Shown here one piece after another: positions 54,150 through 60,143 of a stretch of DNA of 60,143 nt. Location: the NCBI GenBank assembly GCA_022764275.1, contig JALERH010000042.1, positions 1-60,143 on the forward strand, given 5' to 3'. The notes under the pieces are model-generated. The model made no database searches. It was not told the origin of the DNA and saw nothing but the letters and a program-made list of their open reading frames with translations. This DNA comes from Blautia sp. Its GTDB lineage: Bacteria; Bacillota; Clostridia; Lachnospirales; Lachnospiraceae. A program made the translations under genes and the position numbers. The first letter of the stretch is position 1. Every line of letters begins with the position of its first letter.

Positions 54150-55337
54150 CTACAGACTGCTTAAGATAATATTTCTCAGTTTTCGTGTCAAAGCGAATGT
54201 ACCTGCATCTTTTTTCTGGGTTCCCATCAGAAAGGTCATATTTTCGTTCGGATAATTGGCAAAATACATTCCGAGCCATCCATCCCATCCATATTCGCCT
54301 TCTTTTGTCAGCATGCCGCAGCGGGATGGTTTCCTGCAGACACGCATCAGATTTGCATAGGAAAATCCGTCCAGGCCAATCCAGTTTTCAAAGGCAGCCT
54401 GCTGCAATGGCATCAGTTCCCCACTGATAAAATGCTTAACCGTTTCGGGCCGCAGAATCTGCCTGCCCTCCAGACTTCCGCCATTTCGAAGCATTCTCGC
54501 AAATTTCATATAATCATCAAGAGTAGAAGCAAGTCCTGCACCGCCCGCCTCATAGCCAGGTTCCTCTGCCATATCATTGCGGATACCAAGGTTGTTCCCG
54601 GTATAACGTACCATTGTACGGGAACCGTCTTTGTTTGCAATGGTTTCATATGCTGCAGCAAGTCTGTCCCTCTTTTCCGGTGGTACCCAGAATGCGGTAT
54701 CTTTCATTCCAAGGGGTTTGAAAATTTCATTTTCCATAAATTCCGAAAGCTTCTTCCCGGATACCTTTTCAATCACTGCCCCGAGAACGTCCGCGGAAGT
54801 TCCATATACCCAGGAAGTTCCGGGCTCAAACAAAAGGGGACAATCCGCAAGACGTTCTGCCAGTTCCTGGGTGGTCACAGGATCGTCTGTATGCAGTCTC
54901 CCGCACACTTCCTGAAAAACCGCGTCCGCAGCCTTCCCCGGTATGGTAACGTCATCCGGATATACAAGTCCTGATGTCATACGCAGCAGGTCGTGCACCA
55001 GAATTGGCCGGGAAGCTTCCACCAAATCCCCGTCACGGGCTACTTTCATATGGGCAAAAGCCGGCAGAAATTCACTGACAGGCTGGCAGAAATCCAGGCA
55101 CCCCTGTTCCATCAGAATCATGGCCGCCACTCCCGTGACAGGCTTCGTCTGGGAATAGAGGCGAAAAATCGTATCCCGGGACATCCTGCGATTTTCCTCC
55201 CGATCCGCCATGCCCTCCTGGCAATAAATGATTTCCCTGTCATCCTTTTCCACCAGAAGGTTTACACCTGTCACCTCACTGCTTTCAACGGATTCTCTCA
55301 TTACCTTCTGAATCTGTTCCACGATATCGGTATGCAT
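54150..55337 (-). CDS. serine hydrolase, class C beta-lactamase family
   Basis: A 395-aa penicillin-binding-protein-like hydrolase. The catalytic S-x-x-K is Ser62-Gln-Thr-Lys65, the second motif is Tyr in WVYGTSADVLG, and GYEAGGAGL follows. No signal peptide is seen, so it is probably a cytoplasmic esterase or peptidase, not a resistance enzyme. ATG 55337 follows GAAAGGAG; 23 upstream in-frame codons are rejected. It lies 21 nt from the end of the EamA gene, probably co-transcribed with it. Confidence 0.9.
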   Translation of the reverse strand: MHTDIVEQIQKVMRESVESSEVTGVNLLVEKDDREIIYCQEGMADREENRRMSRDTIFRLYSQTKPVTGVAAMILMEQGCLDFCQPVSEFLPAFAHMKVARDGDLVEASRPILVHDLLRMTSGLVYPDDVTIPGKAADAVFQEVCGRLHTDDPVTTQELAERLADCPLLFEPGTSWVYGTSADVLGAVIEKVSGKKLSEFMENEIFKPLGMKDTAFWVPPEKRDRLAAAYETIANKDGSRTMVRYTGNNLGIRNDMAEEPGYEAGGAGLASTLDDYMKFARMLRNGGSLEGRQILRPETVKHFISGELMPLQQAAFENWIGLDGFSYANLMRVCRKPSRCGMLTKEGEYGWDGWLGMYFANYPNENMTFLMGTQKKDAGTFALTRKLRNIILSSL

Positions 55338-55428
55338 AGTTTCTCCTTTCAAAAAATCAGCAGACATTTTCACTATTATAGCACTGGAGAGCAGATTTGT
55401 AAGCATTATTTATTACAGTTGATTCATT

Positions 55429-56307
55429 TTATCTCCATTTCCCGTTTATCTCACTAATCAGAGCCGAACCAAGAATCAACACGGCTCCTGCGACTCCAAA
55501 TACAGATAACTTCTCATGAAGCACACCCGCAGAAAGAAGTAATGCAAATACCGGATCAATATAGCTCAAAACCGCTATGGATTGAGCCTTCAGATCTTTC
55601 ATGCTTCCGAAGTATAATGCATAGGCTATCCCAGTATGTACAATGCCTATTATCAACACCATAACAACAGCCATTGTATCTAACGCAATTGCTGACCAGT
55701 TCTCGGTCAGGAGCAAATATGGAATAAGAATAATTGCAGATGAAGCGAGCTGTATGATCGTCTTTTCATATACATCTTTTATTTGAACCTTCTTGTTCAT
55801 AATAACAACCAGGGAATAAAAAACAGCGGCTCCCAGTCCACAGAGAATTCCTGTAATATCCTGTGCGTTGATTCCAGCGTTATCCATCATGCCGGATACA
55901 AATACCATTCCAATGATAGATGCAATCGCACAGAACCCCTTCTTTATAGTGATACGTTCTTGGAATGTAATCGGAGAAAGTAAAATCACAATCGTTGGCT
56001 GCATATAATAGCACATAGTAGCTGTTGCTACTGAAGTGTAATTATAAGCTTCAAACAGGAGAATCCAGTTCAATCCCAAGATTGCACCCGTAACAGTAAG
56101 CATCAGCAGCTTCTTTTTTTCAATTCTATGTGTCTTATGGCCTTTTACAGCAAAAAAGATGAATAAAAAGGCACTTCCAAGTAGGCCACGAAAGAATGCG
56201 ATCATCCCCGAAGATAATGGAATATATTTTCTAAAAATACCTATCGTGCCAAAAATTAGCATTGACGAAATAAGCATCATATATGATTTCATATTTTTCT
56301 TGCTCAT
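55429..56307 (-). CDS. EamA/DMT-family transporter
   Basis: A 292-aa protein with ten TM segments in two EamA repeats: MLIFGTIGIFRKYIPLSSGMIAFFRGLLGS in the first and a second starting near residue 145. Both end in the typical helix pattern VLHEKLSVFGVAGAVLILGSALI. It exports or imports small metabolites; the substrate is unknown. The start is ATG 56307 (AAAGGTG upstream), preferred to a GTG four codons earlier. Confidence 0.9.
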   Translation of the reverse strand: MSKKNMKSYMMLISSMLIFGTIGIFRKYIPLSSGMIAFFRGLLGSAFLFIFFAVKGHKTHRIEKKKLLMLTVTGAILGLNWILLFEAYNYTSVATATMCYYMQPTIVILLSPITFQERITIKKGFCAIASIIGMVFVSGMMDNAGINAQDITGILCGLGAAVFYSLVVIMNKKVQIKDVYEKTIIQLASSAIILIPYLLLTENWSAIALDTMAVVMVLIIGIVHTGIAYALYFGSMKDLKAQSIAVLSYIDPVFALLLSAGVLHEKLSVFGVAGAVLILGSALISEINGKWR

Positions 56308-56438
56308 TGCAGAACACACCTTTATATATCCTGATTTTTCTATACTCTATATACTACCATATTGCATTCCCTTAGACAAGAAATCGCCACTTAATGTAAA
56401 AGCCTGTTTTCTTCATTTACCTGTCCTCATTACGGAAA

Positions 56439-56464
56439 AGTCCCTCGCCTTGCGGCGAAGGACT
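56439..56464. repeat. hairpin in the EamA-GH31 spacer
   Basis: AGTCCCTCGCC/GGCGAAGGACT with one mismatch and a 4-nt loop. It may be part of a small repeat element. The rest of the 320-bp spacer holds only dispersed motif copy 4. Confidence 0.5.
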
Positions 56465-56545
56465 ATACTTTCAACCCGACCATTTATATACCACATATCG
56501 GTCAGTGGTAAACTTTCTTTGTACTTACATTCTAGCAAGTGCAGC

Positions 56546-56563
56546 ACAGTGGGGTCAGGTACT
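56546..56563 (+). repeat. dispersed motif, copy 4
   Basis: ACAGTGGGGTCAGGTACT, preceded by GTACTTAC about 25 bp upstream as at copy 3. It lies 65 bp past the GH31 stop. Confidence 0.6.
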
Positions 56564-56627
56564 CATTCTTATGAGCGCATGTAATACACACGACATCAAT
56601 TCTTCGTGATTTTATCCATATGAATTG

Positions 56628-58700
56628 TTACAGACTCACAGTTACATTCAGTATCTTTTCGCCCTTTATTTCCACACTTCCATCTGCATTTACAGTGAAG
56701 ATTGTATAATTGGCAGTATTGTCATAATCCTTACCATAACCGTCATCATCATACCATTCATAAACAGCTGTATCTGTAACATATCCCAGCAGCTCCAGAG
56801 TACTGAAATCTACTTCATCCACATATTCTCCTCCGGAAGACAGCGGAAGCACATGATTGGGGCGTATAAAGACAGCCACTTCATCAAGAGCAATGGGTAC
56901 ATAATGATGGCCGGCCGGAAGGATTTCCTCTGTACGTTCTGTCAGGCTCTTAAATTTTACCAGTTTCATGGTTTCAGGCAGATAAACATAGCGTCCCTCT
57001 GCATTCTGTTTGTAGACAGGTGCCACCATAATACTGTCACCCAGCAGAAGCTGGTCTTCCACCTTCGCCGCAAAAGCATCCTCCGTATAATCAAATGCCA
57101 GCGGTCTGAAATACATCTCATCTCTGAGCGCCGCTTTCATATATTCACTGTAAATATAGGGCAGCAAACCATAACGCAATCCGATGATCTTTTTCATGGA
57201 TTCCATGCTTCCAAAACGATAAACTTCCTGTCTTCTGGTTCCTTTAGCCGAATGATTTCTCATCAGTGGTGTGAAGATTCCGAATTCCAACCAGCGAAGA
57301 AGCAGATCCTCTGTAGTATCCGCTGAAAAACCTCCCAGATCCGCGCCTGTATAAAGAATACCCATCATGTTCAAAGAAGGCATCATATGCATATTTAATT
57401 CAATATGAGACCACCAGGAAAGATTATCTCCCTGCCAGATACCACCGTAACGATGCATACCCGGATAAGATGAACGGGAATACATCAGAACTCGTTTATC
57501 CGGTTCCAACTCCTCAAACGCTTCTCCTGCCGCACGGGTCATATTGTAGCCAAACAGGTTATGTACTTTATCATGGCGGACCATGGTTCCCTTTCCATCT
57601 ACATTATGATAGAAGCTCTTATAATCTTCCTCATTGTTGGACAAAGTTCCCGTAACCGCCTGGAATTTTTCGAATGTATCCAGATCCATATTTTGCCCCT
57701 TGAATTCCTGCACCTCGTCAATAGCCCGGGCAATGCGTTTTTCCGAATAGAATATAGCCGGTTCGTTCATATCATTCCAGAAACCATCGATTCCCTGATC
57801 CAGCAGGGACTTATATTTGTGACCGAACCATCTTCTGGCATTTGGATTGAGCATATCCGGGAAATGTACCAGACCGGGCCATACAGCTGCCACGAAATCA
57901 GATCCGTCCGCTTCTTTACAAAAATACCCCTTCTCTACACCTTCCTCATAGATATCATAGCCTTCTTCGATTTTGACACCTGCATCGATAATAGGCACAA
58001 GATGAATATGCTGTTCTTTCATCTCTTCCACAAAGGATGGGAAATCAGGAAATGCCTCATCATTAATTGTAAAATCCTTGTATCGTTCCATATAATCAAT
58101 ATCCAGATATACACTGTCAAGCGGGATATGGTTATCACGGTGTTTCCGGACTACTTCACGTACTTCATCGGCTGTCAGATAGCTCCAGCGGCTCTGACCG
58201 TAGCCAAACGCCCACTTGGGTGCAATGTAGCTGCGTCCGATCAATTGACGAAAGGCTTTTGCGATTTCCTTCAGACTGCCGCCTTCCAGTACATATAGAT
58301 CAAGGTTCATATCTTCTGCCGTGATTGTGATCGTATTATGCTCCGTATAGCCGATGTCAAAAGTCAGCTTTCCAGGATAGTCAATAAACAGGCCAAAACG
58401 TTCCCGGCCATCCATAATGATAAAATTGTGAGAAGCGTATAAAGACGAACGATCCTCTCTGTGATTTGGTTCATCAGAGTTATTGCTGATGTAATACCAG
58501 CCTCTTTTGTTAATACCTCGGACATTTTCACCAAGCCCGTATACCACATCTGTGGGAGTCATCTGATAAGTAAAACCATTGTCAATTACTGTAATGTAAG
58601 ATGGCACACCTTTGCCTGCTGCAGCCTGTCCCACTACCGCCTCTGTGCAGAAAGGTGTTCCGTAAGAATATTTTGTAATCTTGCATTTCTTTGTATTCAT
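56628..58700 (-). CDS. GH31 alpha-glucosidase
   Basis: A 690-aa glycoside hydrolase family 31 enzyme. The nucleophile Asp310 is in GFWNDMNEPA and the acid/base Asp425 in IWQGDNLSW. An N-terminal beta-sandwich precedes the TIM barrel and a C-terminal beta domain follows. It releases glucose from alpha-linked oligosaccharides; no signal peptide, so imported sugars are its likely substrates. ATG 58700 follows AAAGGAG and overlaps by 4 nt a 36-codon upstream frame, suggesting translational coupling. Confidence 0.93.
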   Translation of the reverse strand: MNTKKCKITKYSYGTPFCTEAVVGQAAAGKGVPSYITVIDNGFTYQMTPTDVVYGLGENVRGINKRGWYYISNNSDEPNHREDRSSLYASHNFIIMDGRERFGLFIDYPGKLTFDIGYTEHNTITITAEDMNLDLYVLEGGSLKEIAKAFRQLIGRSYIAPKWAFGYGQSRWSYLTADEVREVVRKHRDNHIPLDSVYLDIDYMERYKDFTINDEAFPDFPSFVEEMKEQHIHLVPIIDAGVKIEEGYDIYEEGVEKGYFCKEADGSDFVAAVWPGLVHFPDMLNPNARRWFGHKYKSLLDQGIDGFWNDMNEPAIFYSEKRIARAIDEVQEFKGQNMDLDTFEKFQAVTGTLSNNEEDYKSFYHNVDGKGTMVRHDKVHNLFGYNMTRAAGEAFEELEPDKRVLMYSRSSYPGMHRYGGIWQGDNLSWWSHIELNMHMMPSLNMMGILYTGADLGGFSADTTEDLLLRWLEFGIFTPLMRNHSAKGTRRQEVYRFGSMESMKKIIGLRYGLLPYIYSEYMKAALRDEMYFRPLAFDYTEDAFAAKVEDQLLLGDSIMVAPVYKQNAEGRYVYLPETMKLVKFKSLTERTEEILPAGHHYVPIALDEVAVFIRPNHVLPLSSGGEYVDEVDFSTLELLGYVTDTAVYEWYDDDGYGKDYDNTANYTIFTVNADGSVEIKGEKILNVTVSL

Positions 58701-58807
58701 TTGAAAATTCTCCTTTTGTTTTCGATAACATAGGCACCAAGAATCGTCCCCAGAATCTCTGAGTCCCATTTCTCATTTCTGATCGCGGAATAATTGAAGT
58801 TTCGCAT
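58697..58807 (-). CDS. 36-aa small ORF coupled to GH31
   Basis: ATG 58807 has AGGAGGGG upstream. The frame runs to a TGA that overlaps the GH31 ATG (ATGA). The N-terminal residues MRNFNYSAIRNEKWDSEILG resemble the start of some Fic-family proteins, but the rest is missing. It may be a gene-fusion relic kept as a translational leader, or a chance leader peptide. Confidence 0.45.
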   Translation of the reverse strand: MRNFNYSAIRNEKWDSEILGTILGAYVIENKRRIFK

Positions 58808-58844
58808 TCCCTTACCCCTCCTGTTTTTCCCTTAAATAATGCCC

Positions 58845-58892
58845 AATAATAAGGGAATAGTCAATAGTCCAAGAGAATAATCCCTTATTATT
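58845..58892. promoter_or_regulatory. 12-bp inverted repeat upstream of GH31
   Basis: A perfect AATAATAAGGGA (58845-58856)/TCCCTTATTATT (58881-58892) pair with a 24-bp spacer. It lies 38 bp before the small ORF and GH31, a likely site for a dimeric sugar-responsive regulator. Confidence 0.5.
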
Positions 58893-58995
58893 CTGGCTCT
58901 TTCTTGGGGAATAGTGGATGAAAACTGGATAAAAAATCTGGGGTTTTACGGTAAAACAGAGCATTTCAAGATACTTTTTGTATCTATAGCAGTGG

Positions 58996-59640
58996 CTATT
59001 GTATCATGAATTCAAAATCAATGTTTCTGTCCTGCACCTGGTATTTCTCGCTAAGCCTTGGCCCGCAGCTCTCAGAACCAATACCTCGGTTTTTACAGGC
59101 AATAATCACCTCTGTCGTATCAGATTGCTGCAACTCGAATGCGTGCTGTTTTTCATCCGGCTCCTCCATAGTGAAATGCAATGCAGAAAACTCAAATGGC
59201 TGCTCACCCTTAAAGCAAATGCATTCCTCCCCTTCCAATGTCACCCATTTTACCCCTATATGGTTTCCACATTCCTGGGGACGAATATATGGCTCATATT
59301 CTTCTGTCACAGTGCTCTTCCATATTCCCATTCTGGCATGTTCCTGATAATCAATATAGCACTCCCGTTTTCCCTTTCCAAAATATTCCATCTTCTCCAT
59401 ATCCGGATTCAAAGCGAATCGCATAGCAAATCTTGGAATCTCATTAATTTCTGTTTTCAAATTCAGATCCAAATCTGTTTCTTCTGAGGAAGAACGATTC
59501 ATCGCCTGCAGCATGCTGTTTTTCTCTGCAATAATCCGTACACAGATTCCCAGGGAATTCACCGTATATTCCACCTTAACCTGAAATACAGGCAGTCTGC
59601 TGTTTGCTCCCAGTACACCTTCACGAACCACAGTGGGGTC
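58996..59640 (-). pseudogene. 3' fragment of a GH2 beta-galactosidase
   Basis: The frame encodes only the C-terminal beta-galactosidase small-chain domain: RFAMRFALNPDMEKMEYFGKGKRECYIDY and YEPYIRPQECGNHIGVKW. The catalytic barrel is missing. Homology-like sequence begins right beside dispersed motif copy 5, and the open frame runs through the motif to 59673 only by chance. It is therefore a 5'-truncated relic, its loss coinciding with the motif. Confidence 0.8.
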
Positions 59641-59647
59641 AGGTATC
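59630..59647 (+). repeat. dispersed motif, copy 5
   Basis: ACAGTGGGGTCAGGTATC followed by ATAAA. It sits at the junction of the truncated beta-galactosidase and another truncated minus-strand frame. Confidence 0.65.
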
Positions 59648-59711
59648 ATAAATTTTGCACAGTTACACAGCATTTTTCTACTCCAATTGGCTGAAAACTA
59701 AAAAACTCCAT
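59646..59711 (-). pseudogene. 5' stub of an unidentified gene
   Basis: ATG 59711 follows GGGAGGTAATAGTA, a good ribosome binding site. The 21-codon frame (MEFFSFQPIGVEKCC...) is cut by a stop inside motif copy 5. It looks like the start of a gene whose body was lost at the motif; the family is not recognisable. Confidence 0.35.
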
Positions 59712-59783
59712 TACTATTACCTCCCTGGTTTTTCTGTTCACATCAACTATTTTCTCTTCATCAATCTCAATAAGAAATCACAA

Positions 59784-59930
59784 TTATAGCATATTGATAA
59801 CTACCAACTCTGCAAAAGCCAGTAACAGCCCTAATATGCATTTCCATGTCATTTTTTCATGAAATAGTACCGCTGCCATGATTGTTGACAGGGTCAGTCG
59901 GTAATTGTCAAGATAGTTGTCAGTAAAATC
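59784..59930 (-). pseudogene. C-terminal fragment of a DMT/EamA-like transporter
   Basis: The minus-strand frame ends TLSTIMAAVLFHEKMTWK and ILGLLLAFAELVVINML before TAA at 59784-59786. This is the usual last-helix pattern of EamA transporters (FHEK then a hydrophobic helix). The upstream part is absent, and a tandem-like DNY repeat marks the break. Confidence 0.5.
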
Positions 59931-59949
59931 TTGATTTTTATTTGTCACA

Positions 59950-60072
59950 TTTCATCAGGGCTGCTGAATTCTACGCTGGGTTACAATCATCTGTCAATGA
60001 CAAGGCAAGTTGCTGCGCAATCATTGACAGATGATTGCAACCCAGCGTTTCGTGTAGCCAAGCCCGATGAAA
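59950..60072. repeat. long imperfect inverted repeat, possible MITE or recombination site
   Basis: Inner arms CGCTGGGTTaCAATCATCTGTCAATGA (59974-60000) and their complement (60021-60047) pair over 27 bp with one mismatch around a 20-bp loop. Outer arms TTTCATCAGGGCT (from 59950) and AGCCCGATGAAA (to 60072) pair with one mismatch, separated by short unpaired segments. There is no T tract and no protein-coding sense. Confidence 0.75.
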
Positions 60073-60078
60073 AAGGGA

Positions 60079-60143
60079 TTATGAAGCCACAGCTTCCTTT
60101 TCCTTACTTATATTGGTGATTTCGACCTTTGTCTCCGGATTTA
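60079..60143 (-). CDS. possible C-terminal end of a gene beyond the right edge
   Basis: A minus-strand frame open to the window edge ends NPETKVEITNISKEKEAVAS before TAA at 60079-60081. Composition is protein-like, but only 20 codons are visible and no family can be named. Confidence 0.3.
   Translation of the reverse strand, partial: NPETKVEITNISKEKEAVAS

Overview
The window looks like a chromosomal segment of a spore-forming, low-to-mid GC Firmicute. Sporulation genes (spo0A, spoIIM, a SpoVB-like flippase, two coat-F proteins), the gap-pgk-tpi and gpmI glycolytic genes, glycogen synthase and LytTR/GHKL signalling all resemble Clostridia. Family Lachnospiraceae (Blautia-like) is my best guess from protein style alone. 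Most of the sequence is ordinary core genome; the accessory or decayed parts are the first 5.3 kb, about 50.7-52.9 kb, and 56.3 kb to the right end. I saw no tRNA, rRNA, CRISPR array or intact transposase.

Left part (1-5.3 kb): scars around an intact recQ. They include an AbiEii-type nucleotidyltransferase with an internal deletion, two head-to-head low-molecular-weight phosphatases of which one has lost its catalytic P-loop, a helicase C-terminal fragment and a pRiA4b ORF-3-like fragment. 5.3-24.3 kb holds an acyltransferase with an XRE-AbrB regulator, a topB-ykgJ-ogt operon, a lipid kinase/PAP2 pair, an sfsA-mutY-glycosyltransferase operon, a HAD phosphatase, an L,D-transpeptidase, an M19 dipeptidase, a MATE pump, gpmI and hom. 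24.5-27.8 kb is the gap, pgk, tpiA cluster. 28-37 kb holds a PHP phosphatase, a P-type ATPase, an rrf2-iscS-iscU operon with a palindromic operator, a flippase, a DAHP synthase and xerD. 37.3-47.6 kb holds spoIIM, rny, recX, recA (clear SOS box), a large membrane protein with both HD-GYP and GGDEF domains, coat proteins, glgA and spo0A.

The most interesting regulatory signal is at 47.8-50.9 kb. A GHKL histidine kinase and LytTR response regulator are bracketed by two nearly identical 39-bp blocks. Each block contains CGATTCA twice at a 21-bp pitch, and each sits exactly 33 bp from a TATAAT. One block lies before the response regulator and the other before a lemA-HTH gene pair, so a small self-contained LytTR regulon is predicted.

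The right part (50.7 kb to end) has an Rpn/PD-(D/E)XK nuclease with a GRAE repeat tail, an antiporter, a serine hydrolase, an EamA transporter, a GH31 glucosidase and a truncated GH2 fragment. Five copies of an 18-bp motif (ACAGTGGGGTCAGGTACC and variants), all in one orientation, sit in decayed spacers or at broken genes. They may be relics of REP/IS200-like elements. A 120-nt imperfect inverted repeat lies near the right end.
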